DNA from: Nematostella vectensis
Taxonomy: Eukaryota; Cnidaria; Anthozoa; Actiniaria; Edwardsiidae
Reading direction: 5' to 3'
Length of the DNA: 64,000 bases
Assembly (NCBI RefSeq): GCF_932526225.1
Contig: NC_064038.1
Location: forward strand, 4,154,001-4,218,000
The notes beneath the pieces are model-generated. The model saw nothing but the letters and a program-made list of their open reading frames with translations, searched no databases and had not been told where the DNA came from. A program made the translations under genes and the position numbers. Below are positions 34,007 through 49,000 of the stretch, piece after piece (the first letter of the stretch is position 1; every line of letters starts with the position of its first letter).

Positions 34007-37000
34007 CTAAAGAAAGAAAAATGCGTTTAGTTGAGCGTGTTACGACCACCGAACTGACAAGTTGGTGCTACACGGAAAAATACAATTTTCTTAATGACAT
34101 CTAAGATAATCGGACATAGTTTTTTTGGTCCAGCATAGGAATGTAGTGGAAAGTGAAGTAAGATTTTCTAGTTTTATTGAAAGTTTCAACACTATCATGA
34201 TAACTGTGATTTCCTGTATGCATGGCGTTTTGCAGGTTGTCTCAACACTACCCTAGAGTCACCCTTAACAAAGAGGAGTTTCACTTACTCGTTCTGCCAT
34301 TGGCTGAGAGGGTTGTAGCGGCGGCTCAATAGTAACAAACATGGTCAGCAGTGTATCGCTGCGACTACTCGTCCCAGGACCTGTGGTACGCTTCTGATAC
34401 TCATATCCGAGTAGGACTGAGGGCGTGTTCACTCTAAAAGTACCGTCCACCTACATAGAGAGATAACAACTACTGACTCCTAACCAACAGATTTGCGATT
34501 GTAATTTTCAACAGGAAAGAAGCAATCATAAAAAAGATGAAAAAGATCATGATGCCATAGCTGTCACACCTTTCCATTGAAGTACACGGTAGAGAAGGGG
34601 ATCTCAATGCTGCCTAGCCAGTGTCGCTCAAGGCGCTGATGCACACTTGTACCACGCTGACGCTCGTCCTGTAAACACACAACCGGAAATGCTATAAGCA
34701 CACAACCGGAAATGCTGTAAACACACAACCGAGAAATGCCGTAAACACACAACCATTAACAAAATCAACAAAGAAATGTTGTAAACATAACCAAGAAAAG
34801 TTGTAAACACAACAAAGAAATGTAGTAAACAAAACAAAGAAATGCTGTAAACACACAACCGAGGAATGCCGTAAACACACAACCGCTAACAAAATCAAAA
34901 AAGGAATGTTGTAAACATAACCAAGAAAAGTTGGGATGCCGTAAACACAAAAATAAGGCATTACTCTAAACACAAAATCTGTGAAATGCCGTTAACACAC
35001 AACCATGCAATGCTGTAAAAACAAAAACATTGCATTATTGTAAACACACAACCTGAGAAATGCCGTAAACACACAACCAAGGAATTCCGTAAACACACAA
35101 TCGCGGAATTGACTTAGATACACAACCATGTTTTATCCATGGGTCCATGTGAACGAGTATAAATAACATAGATGGTAGACCGTTTGCTCTGGGCGGGCAA
35201 CACAGAAGAGCAACTGGATATGATTTTAGCCGGTTTGACAAACCTGTAGAATGTCGTACACTTTCTCGTCAAACAGGTTTAGGAAAAGCACATCATCAAC
35301 AGTCTGAAGGTTTTCCGGTGAATAGTCGTCCTTTGGAGCCCTAGAAGATAATAAGAGAGTATGGAACATGAGTTTAAAAGGCTTACTCAGCCACCATTTT
35401 GTATTCCTTATTTTATCGGGCTTTGTCAACATTATTATTCTCATTAAACATTTTTTACAACACGAAATGATCACCAGACAGACCAACGAAATCACTACTT
35501 GACTTTCGTATTGCTGAGGAAGGGCTGACCAGGAAATGATGGCGCTGTTCGGAGTGCTTGTGAGTAGTCCGTTTTGGTCTTCTTGTGGTCTACCGAGCGC
35601 AGCTGTTTGGAGTAGTCTCCCAACATTTTTTTTTTGTCTTCTTGTGGTCAACCGAGCATAGCAATAAACGAACAATTCCCACCTGAATGGTATGATAAGC
35701 TGCTCGTTCCAACTGGGATTAGGTCCGCCCGCCACAGACGTTCGTGCGAACTCCCCCTGAAACACGGCCTCGATGAAGGGGCGTACCATGGCGGTTCCGG
35801 GGGAGTCATTTGCACGGCTGGTCTCGCCCTCGGTGCTAGGGCCTCCACCGAACCTGCTGTCACGAGGCGCTGAACGACTGAAACGACAGGCAGAATATAT
35901 TAGAACGACATGTAAGATAGGAACGACTGAATGGATAGACATATAAGATAGGAACGACTGAATGGATAGATTATCATAATCATCATCGTCCTGAATACCA
36001 TCATTCACTTACACATTCCTGGCATTGTTTCGTACTGGTATGTCCAGTCCTCGCACAATGTTCACCAGCAGTTTGACGTCCCTGATGGTCAAGTTCTGAG
36101 TACCAACGACTTTACGCTCCTTACGCGTTGGTCTAAGGGGGCGCCTGGGCGAAAACAGCTGACCAATACCAACGCAAAAATTGCTGAAACATCACAATCT
36201 AGCGTTAATTTTGCACTGTATACTTATGTACAACTGACAGATATGAAGACAAAGCGTGGTGAAATAATACAGTACTACATGTACTACTTGCACAGCTGGC
36301 AAGGGAAAAGCTCTTGGCCACAGGAAGATCTGGAAACTGGGGTCAACCTCTAAACAGCATACCTACACAATCTCCGCCAAAAGATCAGTACCATATCTAC
36401 CTAATGCCCGGGACCCCCTCCTTTCCTCCCCCACAGTAAGACCAAAGAAATGGGGTCAGCAGATTAGTAGCATACATACCCAATGTCCACGACCTCCCAT
36501 ATGTTCATCACCACAGGAAGACCAAGTAAATGACGTTACTTACCGAATGTTTGGGACCTTTCTCCTCTATGATCATATCCACAGGAAGACCAAGAAACTG
36601 GGGTTACCTACCGAATGTCCGGGACCTCATCTTCTATGATCATGTCTCTGAGTTCCATCTGTCTCTTGGCCACCAACGACCTCTGCGTCACCTCCTCGCG
36701 CACCTGAAGAGGAACCAAACCCAACGCTGTATTAATCGTGTTTAATAGAAACATTAGAATAGCCGATGTGTGTTCTCAGTGCAAGACTATCACCTACGCC
36801 CACTAGAAAAAATGCGCGCGTTTGGACAAGAAATGACGTGTTCATGATGCAGTCACTAACATAGTCAATACTATTTGACTCAATGATAAATGTGCAAACA
36901 AAATCCTTAGTAAAAAATAAGACTGTTTATGTGATCGAACTTATTTTATAACTTTTCTTAGTGGGGCATTCGTAGGCTGGGGTGGTGGGGTGGTGGGGTG

Positions 37001-40000
37001 GTGGGGTGGTGGGGTGGTGGGGTGGTGGGGTGGTGGGGTGGTGGGGTGGTGGTTCTAGTCCGGTGATACAGGTGCACCTGCTTTCTATTTTGGTGCTCAA
37101 GGCCTTTGTACTCTATTTCATTGTCTCATTTTAAAGTCTTTGTTTTTGGTGCTCAAGGCCTTTGTACTCTATTTCATTGTCTCATTTTAAAGTCTTTGTT
37201 TTTGGTGCTCAAGGCCTTTGTACTCTAGTTCATTGTCTCATTTTAAAGTCTTTGTTTTTGGTGCTCAAGGCCTTTGTACTCTACTTCATTGTCTCATTTT
37301 AAAGTCTTTGTTTTTGGTGCTCAAGGCCTTTGTACTCTACTTCATTGTCTCATTTTAAAGTCTTTGTTTTTGGTGCTCAAGGCCTTTGTACTCTACTTCA
37401 TTGTCTCATTTTAAAGTCTTTGTTTTTGGTGCTCAAGGCCTTTGTACTCTACTTCATTGTCTCATTTTAAAGTCTTTGTTTTTGGTGCTCAAGGCCTTTG
37501 TACTCTACTTCATTGTCTCATTTTAAAGTCTTTGTTTTTGGTGCTCAAGGCCTTTGTACTCTATTTCATTGTCTCATTTTAAAGTCTTTGTTTTTGGTGC
37601 TCAAGGCCTTTGTACTCTACTTCATTGTCTCATTTTAAAGTCTTTGTTTTTGGTGCTCAAGGCCTTTGTACTCTACTTCATTGTCTCATTTTAAAGTCTT
37701 TGTTTTTGGTGCTCAAGGCCTTTGTACTCTACTTCATTGTCTCATTTTAAAGTCTTTGTTTTTGGTGCTCAAGGCCTTTGTACTCTATTTCATTGTCTCA
37801 TTTTAAAGTCTTTGTTTTTGGTGCTCAAGGCCTTTGTACTCTATTTCATTGTCTCATTTTAAAGTCTTTGTTTTTGGTGCTCAAGGCCTTTGTACTCTAT
37901 TTCATTGTCTCATTTTAAAGTCTTTGTTTTTGGTGCTCAAGGCCTTTGTACTCTATTTCATTGTCTCATTTTAAAGTCTTTGTTTTTGGTGCTCAAGGCC
38001 TTTGTACTCTATTTCATTGTCTCATTTTAAAGTCTTTGTTTTTGGTGCTCAAGACCTTTGTACTGTATTTCATTGTCTCATTTAAAAGTCTTTGTTTTTG
38101 GCTTTTGTTCCATTGTGTTTTTGGTGCTTGTGCTCTGTAACACCAAGAAACCACCAATTTTATTGAGTCTATTTTTTTGTTTTACTTAATTTCTATCTTA
38201 ATCCAAGAAGCATTTTCTCCCGCTCAAACATAAATCATTACCTTAGCGAAACTTTTCTCAGCAGTGTCTCTCAGTCGAAATAACGAATTAACATGTAAGT
38301 TCACTGACTATAGTTAAGCTACGTGAGCGCGATCATGTCGTCAGCAGTAGGGGCAAAAACCAAGAACAATCCAATACAGTCGCTTTGAGTCGAAATGTTT
38401 TCGTACTAGGAGTTTTGTGTTTTGGTATATATGATTTGATGTGGCATGGCCCTGACCTTGTTCAGAAATTTCGTGACAGCCATGCGGTGCGCACACAACT
38501 CGTCCTCGGTCTCCTCCTCGGCCTGTTCTCCACGCTGACGCTTTTCGTAGGCCTGGAGACACAAACGCATATTTCAAAGAAAGAAAGAAAACTGAGAATT
38601 TATATGCAAAGAAATCCACTTCGACAAAGTTGGCTTGTCTCACCTCAAATACATTGGCAGGAATGTCTCTCTCGCGAGCAGGGATCATCTTGTAGTTCTT
38701 GAACTCCGGGACCTTAATAACACAATAAACATGTATGCACAATAAACATTATAAACAACCACTGGAAAGCCATTCCATGATACATGCAGCACAATATTTC
38801 TGCGGAAACACCAAGTTTTGGAGCACGCATGCTGGCACTGTGATTCTCTCACCCCTTGGTCCCGCAGACTGATTAGCTTGACGCGCCTGGATCGATCCAG
38901 TTCATCTTGCGTCACGAACTCCGTCTCTCCTTCAAGCTGGTTCAGGCGGAAGTACTTGGGCGCCTCCGTACCGTCCACGTGACCGATCTGGAAAAAAGAA
39001 AAGTGCTTAAAGAATGTAGATCAACTTCTACTATGTCATTATTCATAATTGAAAATACAACGGTTTATTAAGAAAACTTCAAAATAACCATCCACGATTG
39101 AAGTCTGATACTTTATTAATGATATTTGATTGAAGCTTTTTCAGTGACTTGCTTGAATTAGCGGTTAAAAATGGATCCTTTGTGTGACTCGGCATGGAGC
39201 GGAAGCAAAAATTGCGGCGTGATCGGCCTTCTTTAATTATTTTAACTTCCGGTCTAACTGGATGACATCCTATATTCTAAAAAATTCCCTCTTTCAGGAT
39301 TTCACCATCCAAAGTTAATGCTAACAAAAGTGTTTGATACATTAACCTACACTCGTGAATTTAAAAAATCAGTCATTCATGTAATCACGTCTCGCCATGA
39401 TCATTTGCGCAACATTTTACATTAACTTGAATGCAATTTTTTATTTTGGATACACTAAGTTGTCTGTATCTAAGTACCTAAGAAATAACAACAACAATCG
39501 TATTGCAATGAATACCCAAAAATTAGTAGGCCGTTCTCAAGCAAGGCTATTTACCATCAAAATTGTCATAGCCATACCTTTAAGATGTTCATTATGTCGG
39601 CATTGGCGGGGTCGTTGGGGTCCAGATGAGACTCAGCTGGAAAATTAAAACATTTATAGAGACCTCCACCGCCGAAAATGAACCAATTCCGTCCCTGCTA
39701 TACTACATACCACAGTTGCACTACTTACCCACTGAAAAGAACCCCTTTATAATGATGACAAATTCGGTCCTTACTATACTGCTATGGCCGCTTCTCGCCT
39801 TCTTCAATACCCCTTACAATTGGGGTAAATTCTGTCCCCACTAAAAGAGTAGGGGCGCTACTCACCTATCCACTTAGCTAGCTTCTGTACATCTACCATT
39901 CCAGCAGCCCCCAGGGCCGCCATGGCGTCATACCGCCGCGCAACCCCGGAACTAGTACCAAGTCCAACGGCCGAGGATGGTGGAGCCATCGGCCGTCCCT

Positions 40001-43000
40001 CATTGTCTAGTGCCCAGGCAACACTAGTCAGGAGGCCGCCGGAAGTAAGGAGGATTTCTGAGTTTATTTGATGGACTTCCTGTGTATTGTTTGCGACATT
40101 TAAATTGATGGCATGACCTGAAGGGCAAAAATGAGATGAGATAATTCTAACAATCTTCACAAACAACAAGAACCAAGATAAGAAAATGGCGGCTGACGAA
40201 GCTCTATACGCAGACGCACACGCGTAAATCTTACCGCTGCCAACACCCTCGTGTTTGTAGGAGACGGTGTGATTGCTGCTGAACTCATACGACTCCATTT
40301 CTGCACGGCCTGTGACTCGACTCAGTTCCGGTACTGGAATGAAGATATCTGCCAGCAGTTTGCTAGGCACGCCACTCTCGAACAGCTGTGATGAATAAAA
40401 CATTTGATCAGAACAATGGAACACTTGATCAATATGGAGATGCGGTGGTCACGCCAAAGAACAAATATCAGGGGAACGTGAAAAGTGCAACAGCGGTAGG
40501 CACCCAGTTCGGGTACAAAATTTATTAAATCAGAGAAATTTGTAGTGATGAGCGCTATCATTCCAAGAGGTGATGTACCTGAAGCTTAATGCTTTCTGGC
40601 CATTCCACGATCTGGAAGTTGTGAATCTCTCCATAATGGATAGTGAAATCCGACGTCAGCCGCCTACAATAAGCAAACAAAAACAAAAAAAATAAATAAT
40701 AAATGGGTGTAAAGCCAGGCTCGTAAGCTCGTCGGTAAAATTTAAAGGAGCCTGCTAATGATCAAAAGTTAGCCAAAGTTAACCGTAAGAATGCTGTCGT
40801 GGTAACGGTACCCAGGTTTTTCTATATTAGTGTAGTAGTTTGTAGGACTGAACACTTATCACGATTGGATAAAGAGGGTGGGCAAGTGCTCTTGTCAAAC
40901 GGTATAATACAGGCAAGGCGTGTATCGCACTCAATCAGTACTTATCCAACAGCCGCTTTCAGTAATCGGCCTAGTACAAGAGGACAACAGTGCCCCTCCA
41001 CCCCCAATAAATTGAACTCGGATGATTCCCACTCCCCTTCTCAATAATTTGCCTAGAACAATTACAGTGACCCCCAATTACTGGAACTCCCCTTTAACTA
41101 ATCTGTCTACTTCCTTTAAGGTTCAAGTTACTGCCATTTTGAGTATTCTGTATCCTCAAGTCGATGCATACCTAAAGACAAACCTCAACACGCCTTCATA
41201 ATTCAAAAGCCCTTTGAATATTTTATTGGTAAACACTTATTTCCTAAGAATCTATAATTTTACTGACATGCTGATTGAGACGTATAACTTTTCCAGTAAC
41301 GGGGTTCAGGTAAATTTTGCATAGCTGGCTGTATTATCCCCATCCCCCCTCTAAACCTGTGCAATGTTTATTGGCATACTTGATAGATGTCTTGGAGACC
41401 TCTTTGTCATTGAACAAAACTTTGACGAACGCTGACCAGCGCTGGACATCCTGTCGGCGCAACACTTCAGCCCTGTTGACCAAATACATGCAATGCAATA
41501 TCACTGAGCAATATGCCATGTAATATGAGGGTCTTCATTGCTTCTATATGCAAAACAACACGCATCGCAGAGCTCCATTTTTCCATGACATAAGCAACAT
41601 AAAAAAGACACAATAAATATCAGCGCGTATACTGTGGAGTATCACGTTAGCTATAGGTTCGTTGTTACCTGGGACATTGCTCGGGCTGGGTGATGTTACT
41701 GGTGTATTGCACTTGTGGTATCAAGATGGGCTCACCTAGAAACAGCGATATTTAATTCAGATACATCGAGAAACACGCTGTAGCTCAAGGGGATACCAAT
41801 GAATTACTGTAACGATTCTTCCAAATCTACTTTTGTATCCAGTATTGCTCGTCACACTATTTCAACTCGTTTTCCATTCATTATACCAGGTCTTCTTCTC
41901 TGTGTACAACTTGCCGAAAACAATTACAGTGACCCCCAATAACTCGAGCTCTCCTTTAACTGATCTGTCGACTTCCTTGAAGGCTCGAGTTACTGCCATA
42001 CAATATACCTGGCCTTCTTCGCATCTTTGCAGCATTCTCGCGGATCTTTGCAAGTTGAGTTGCTTCGTCGAATTCAGCAGGACGAACAGGCTTGGGAGGC
42101 GCTGCATGAAACAACGTTTTATAATCATTTTATAAAATCCTCCATACGTGCTAACATGGGAATCAGTGCTTTTTGCGGACGCTCCACTAAAGAAAATCAC
42201 GGCTGTGTGCTCAAGTATGGCCAACAGGCCAACAGGCCATCAACATAGTCAGACATGGAGATATAGCCTTTTTTACAAGTGAATGTATAGTATGTCACAC
42301 CCCCTGAAAGTACAGTATGTCCCCACACCCCCTGACAGTACAGTATGTCCCCACACCCCCTGACAGTACAGTATGTCCCCACACCCCCTGACAGTACAGT
42401 ATGTCCCCACACCCCCTGACAGTACAGTATGTCCCCACACCCCCTGACAGTACAGTATGTCCCCATACCCCCTGACAGTACAGTATGTCCCCACACCCCC
42501 TGACAGTACAGTATGTCCCCACACCCCCTGACAGTACAGTATGTCCCCACACCCCCTGACAGTACAGTATGTCCCCACACCCCCTGACAGTACAGTATGT
42601 CCCCACACCCCCTGACAGTACAGTATGTCCCCACACCCCCTGACAGTACAGTATGTCCCCATACCCCCTGACAGTACAGTATGTCCCCATACCCCCTGAA
42701 TGTGCAGCATCCCTCATACCCTGTGTTCATTATTTGTCGCTGAGCTGAATTTATATATCATTATTAAGTGAATAAGCGGTTTTAAAAGACAACACCTTGC
42801 ACGCTTAAGAATATCTGTAGTACTAGCTAGTTACCTTGTCTAAATACCCCTGCTGGCCAGAATTCTATTTTGAAGCTGTATGACATTGTATGACTTTGCG
42901 TGTGGATTGAGTTACATCAATAAGCTGAGGTTCTTACCTTCGCCCCCCATCAGGCCTGATTGATCACCTTCTCCTTCCTTCACCTGTATGACACTGTATG

Positions 43001-46000
43001 ACTTTTTGTGTCGAGTCGGTTACATCGATAAGCTGAGGTTCTTACCTTCGCCCCCCATCGACCTGATTGATCACCTTCACCTTCCTTCACCTGTATGACA
43101 TTGTATGACTTTTTGTGTCGATGAAGTTACATCAATAAGCTGAGGTTCTTACCTTCGCCCCCCATCGACCTGATTGATCACCTTCACCTTCCTTCACCTG
43201 TATGACATTGTATGACTTTTTGTGTCGATGGAGTTACATCAATAAGCTGAGGTTCTTACCTTCGCCCTCCATCAGGCCTGATTGATCACCTTCACCTTCC
43301 TGACGCTGCTTTTTCTTAAGAAAACAAATTGTGAAAGCTAATAACTTTACACATCGAAAAGAAAACAAGATTTATGTAGAAATGAGTTTTAAAAAGGCTA
43401 CATTGGACAAAAGGATAGAGAGAGGAGAAAGGAATGAGACCGAATAAGCAGACTCTAATGCAGAGTTGCAAACCGCACTGTGCTGCCACATGCTGCTATG
43501 CAGTTTACGAGTTAAGAGAGAAGTGTGAGTATGTCCGCTTTGGTGATACCGAGTTAAGACACTGAAGATGGACTTGGCTTTCTACTGCGTTTTTTGAATG
43601 TAAAGTTTACCAATTGACGGAATTGGGAGAATTGTTTGAAGCAGATGTGTGGACTGTGACGGAGCGTCATGAACCTATTTTACTTGGGTTCCGCATGGCA
43701 CCTTAACTTGACCCAACCCCCACGACAAAGTGATAGTAGCATCACCAAAAATGTGCAAGAGTTGTGACGTAACTTACTCGTTTCTTCATTTCTCTTTTCC
43801 ATTCCTTGAGCGCTATTTCATACTCCTCCATGTGCTTGGCGTACTCTGACTCATAATCCTCCCTGACAAAGGTTGAACATCATTCTGTAAGTCAAGTGTA
43901 TAAACATACGCATCGAGGCGAGGTTATCAAATCACCACTGAAAATACTATACATTCAGGGGGCCTGGTGCCTTCTGCATATTCAAGGGGTGTGAGGAATA
44001 GGGTTGTGGGGTATACTGTACATTCAGGGTTGTTGGGTATACTGTACATTCAGGGTTGTGGGATATACATACAGGGTTGTGAGATATACTGTACATTCAG
44101 GGTTGTGGGGTATCCTGTACATTCAGGGTTGTGGGGTATACTGTACATTCAGGGTTGTGGGGTATACTGTACATTCAGGGTTGTGGGGTATACTGTACAT
44201 TCAGGGTTGTGGGGTATACTGTACATTCAGGGGATGTGGGGTATACTGTACATTCAGGGTTGTGGGGTATACTGTACATTATTCAGGGTACGTTTGGCAT
44301 GCTTTACATTCTGGGGATGTGGTGCTTGTTTGTGAGAGCCTGGTACCTTTTCTCTTGTAGTTCCTCTAGAAGGTCAGCCTCGTAAAGCTCATTTTCGTCA
44401 CTTGGATTCACATCTTCCCTGAGAACGACAGCACAACATAACCATTACCATCATCACTACTATTTAGATTCAGCTATTACCTAAAGGCTGAGCTCCTGAA
44501 TATATATTTTGGAAATTGCGAGGATGGATGCAGTAAATGGATACAGTTCATATTCATTCCAAATATCGCAAAAATATTTTCAAATAAGGGCATTAACTCC
44601 CACCATCATCACGATTTCCACCAAGATCAACATTACCATTACCATTTGCATTACCATAACCACCATCATCATCACCACAATTACCACACATCACAATCAC
44701 AATTCCTCACATGAAGACCCCATAACCATGTTATTCACAATCATATACTTACTTTCTAACTACAAGTTTGATTGCTGTATTAGTGTACCCCTGTCTTTCT
44801 CGTAATGCTTTAATATCCCGCCAACACCTGAAATGAATTAGGACACACATCAGTACCTTGTATACCAAACAAATCATCTTCAGACTTTTACCCCATGAAA
44901 TGATATCATTCAAGAACCAATCGTCAGATACAACGGAACTTTTATTAGTCCCTAATTATAAGTTAATCAAATATTGTATTTCATACCTATGTATATCAAG
45001 TGGCTGCCGGTATTGAGAAGCCATGTCCAGTCTGCGATTTTCCGGTCCTTAATGTGTTATTAAGTTTTTGCAGTCCTAAATGTGTCATTAAGTGTTTCCA
45101 GTCCCAAATGTGTTATGAAGTGTTTTCTAGACCAAAATGTGTTAAGCAGGGGAGGGAAATCTCACACTTGGCACAGTTTGGAGGCAAAAAATTCAAACTG
45201 CTTTTCCTGGAACTTATAAATGGCATCGAAACGGAACACTAAAGCCAACCCAGAAGCCAAATCTTGCAAAGACCCCGTATTTTTATATCCCGCCCTCGCC
45301 TTATTGACCCAGGACATTAAGTTGATGGCTCAACACATACTGTAAAATATGCTGTAAGAGTGTCCTATCACTGTGATCTTCCACATCTCTCAGATGCCGC
45401 GTCTCACTACAAGAGAAGAGGGACAGGAGGACGGTTAAGTACCGATCAATTTCCAAGATCACTTTATGCGATAAGAACAAATATTTACCAACATTTACCA
45501 AAACTTCCGCCTGTTAAAAATAAATATTCTAGGATAAACATTGGTTCTCTTACATGATTTGCTTGCGATATTCTCGTATCCTCTTTTCTGTATCTCCAGC
45601 AGTTGTACGATTTTTCATACTTTTCCTCTGCAAGTAAATAGATACTGTATGGGTCATAGCTGGTCGACAGTAGCAGATCCGGTACTGGTATTTATTAAGG
45701 GATGTATGGAAGCCCAAATCCATAAATGCTCCCTAAGCCATGTTCTCTATATTTGTCCCCCCCCTACTTCCTCCGAGTTGTGCCCCACACTACGCCTGAA
45801 TTCACAATGAGATCATTACTGTAAAAACAACAAATGCACATGCTATGCACATAACTTTACATTTCGTTCTCACAATGTAGACCGCATCTCTGGCCTACTG
45901 CATACCCTATACACACAATACCACTTATTTATTTGAATGAATAATACACCCACAGAGAACGCTGTATAGGCACTTCAGAAGTACTTCACTTTACAGAAGA

Positions 46001-49000
46001 GTTTCACGCAATGGCGCCATCCATTAACAGAAATCACTCCAACAATAAAGCGTTTGTCAAGTTACACAAAATAACATAATATACTCACAGGAAAGACTTT
46101 TTAGATACTAATGTGATCATACCGTGGCTGCTTCTTGTAGCTGTCCGAGGGCGATTTTCAATGCCGTCAACTGAGGGAGAAAAACAAAACAAGCATGTCA
46201 TTATAGAGTAATAAGGTCAGTGGTGTAGGACTGAAGGGTTGCGTGGAGTCTCTGAAGTGCATCTCCTGTTAAAGACTTGTGTGTATTCTTAGGAGAAGGA
46301 ATGTTTTGTTGTAGTTGCTTTTCTTGTTGTTATCATAGTAAATTTAAAGTTTAAGTTTCTATATAATAAACTATTCTTATTTACCCTAAACAAGTGTTTT
46401 AAATCCATAGTGTTAGCACTAGGTACAGACCTTGTCCGCTAGGTGGGCAGACATAGCTTTCTTGCGTCTCTGGCAGTACTGAAGGTAGAGCTGCTGTAGG
46501 CGTGATGACAGGACATGCTCGGCACTGAACAGGGGGTGGTGGGTGAAGGTAAGGGTGGAAACATCCACATCTAGTTGGTAATGACCCTCAGGAAAACCTA
46601 CATATGAGATTCATGCAGTTATCCTGTAAGTCAGGTTAGCTTGTGTGTGTACTTTCAGATGTAGAAACTAAGTATTCAGATTGAGTCTTGTGAACCTATA
46701 GAAAGACTTACATACTACCAAAGGTCCTTTAGCGAAGAAAGGATGGCTTGGACGGGGCAGTTAAGCACAGGAACTTTAAGGACCTTAGCCGAAGGAGGTG
46801 GGATAGCTTCGATACTAGGTTTATGCAAATTGCAACATTTTAGATGGAATTTGACTTTTCCTGGACACAACCACGTCACTTGGTGACTTACCAGAGGAGT
46901 CGATGTAGCGTGCATCAAAGGGTTCTGTATGGGCCTGTAAGAAAATATATGACAACAAAGTTACACTGCATCGCACTGTCTGGAGTTCCTGCATTCGAAT
47001 GTGGCTTTTGCCTAACCTTGACCTAACAACCATTGGGTTTGTAGGATCACCCTTGACATTTAGTACCTTGCGCCATTGTGTTTGTAGGGTCACCCTTGAC
47101 ATATAGTACCTTGCGTTATTGTGTTTGTAGGGTCACCCTTGACATATAGTACCTTGCGTTATTGTGTTTGTAGGATCACCCTTGACATATAGTACCTTGC
47201 GCCATTGGGTTTATAGGATCACCCTTGACATATAGTACCTTGCGCCATCATTGTGTTTGTAGGATCACCCTTGACATATAGTACCTTGCGCCATTGTGTT
47301 TGTAGGATCACCCTTGACATATAGTACCTTGCGCCATTGTGTTTGTAGTATCACCCTTGACATATAGTACCTTGCGCCATTGTGTTTGTAGGATCACCCT
47401 TGACATATAGTACCTTGCGCCATTGTGTTTGTAGTATCACCCTTGACATATAGTACCTTGCGCAATTGTGTTTGTAGGATCACCCTTGACATTTAGTACC
47501 TTGCGCCATTGTGTTTGTAGGATCACCCTTGACATATAGTACCTTGCCCCATTGTGTTTGTAGGATCACCCTTAACATATAGTACCTTGCGCCATTGTGT
47601 TTGTAGGATCACCCTTAACATATAGTACCTTGCGCCATTGTGTTTGTAGGATCACCCTTGACATATAGTACCTTGCGCCATTGTGTTTGTAGGATCACCC
47701 TTAACATATAGTACCTTGCGCCATTGTGTTTGTAGGATCACCCTTAACATATAGTACCTTGCGCCATTGTGTTTGTAGGATCACCCTTAACATATAGTAC
47801 CTTGCGCCATTGTGTTTGTAGGATCACCCTTAACATATAGTACCTTGCGCCATTGTGTTTGTAGGATCACCCTTGACATATAGTACCTTGCGTTATTGTG
47901 TTTGTAGGATCACCCTTGACATATAGTACCTTGCGCCATTGTGTTTGTAGGATCACCCTTGACATATAGTACCTTGCGCCATTGTGTTTGTAGGATCACC
48001 CTTGACATATAGTACCTTGCGCCATTGTGTTTGTAGGATCACCCTTGACATATAGTACCTTGCGCCATTGTGTTTGTAGGATCACCCTTGACATATAGTA
48101 CCTTGCGTTATTGTGTTTGTAGGATCACCCTTGACATATAGTACCTTGCGCCATTGTGTTTGTAGGATCACCCTTCACATATAGTACCTTGCGCCATTGT
48201 GTTTGTAGTATCACCCTTGACATATAGTACCTTGCGCAATTGTGTTTGTAGGATCACCCTTGACATATAGTACCTTGCGCCATTGTGTTTGTAGGATCAC
48301 CCTTGACATATAGTACCTTGCGCCATTGTGTTTGTAGGATCACCCTTGACATATAGTACCTTGCGCCATTGTGTTTGTAGGATCACCCTTGACATATAGT
48401 ACCTTGCGCCATTGGGTTTGTAGGATCACCCTTGACATATAGTACCTTGCGCCATTGTGTTTGTAGGATCACCCTTAACATATAGTACCTTGCGCCATTG
48501 TGTTTGTAACAGTGGGTCTAGGTCCTCAGGGGCTACCACGGGAGGGGGTCTTGTTGCTTTCTCCTTCAAGGGGCTTGCCAGGCGTCTTAAGTGACCATCT
48601 TCAGCAAACCACAAACTCTTTTGCTGTGAAGAACAGAGGGTTAGGTATTAAAATAAATATATGACTTAGGAATAGGGGTAAAGAATAAAATAAAGAACTT
48701 GGTTCAACATTGTGAGATGGAGTTTTATTGCCGACAAAAAAGTGAAAATGTTAAAAAAATAAACCATCAAGCAAGCAGGATATATTGTCTGTAAGTTATG
48801 TTGATGTCACTGCTGCAACGGTTAACTCTACAATGATAGCAACACATTTTGGAATCGAAAAAAGGTATTTGTTAGTATCTGCATATGCAAAAATCACCAA
48901 AATCTATTTCACTAATCAACACAACACAGTACCTCATCGGAGTGGAGGATGCGATCCCCCATGATATTCAGGTTGCTGTAGGCTACAGGGGGAGGCTTGC

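Noticed and set aside
42197-42730. Gly/Cys/Tyr-rich open frames up to 177 codons in all three minus frames
   Set aside because: A stop-free 28-bp minisatellite in an intron gives open frames in every phase; no start context or homology.
43967-44385. Gly/Ile/Tyr-rich plus-strand open frames
   Set aside because: By-product of the 26-bp array in CC2D2A intron 20.
47026-48510. CRISPR-like array
   Set aside because: Units are direct tandem repeats without unique spacers, in an intron of an animal gene.
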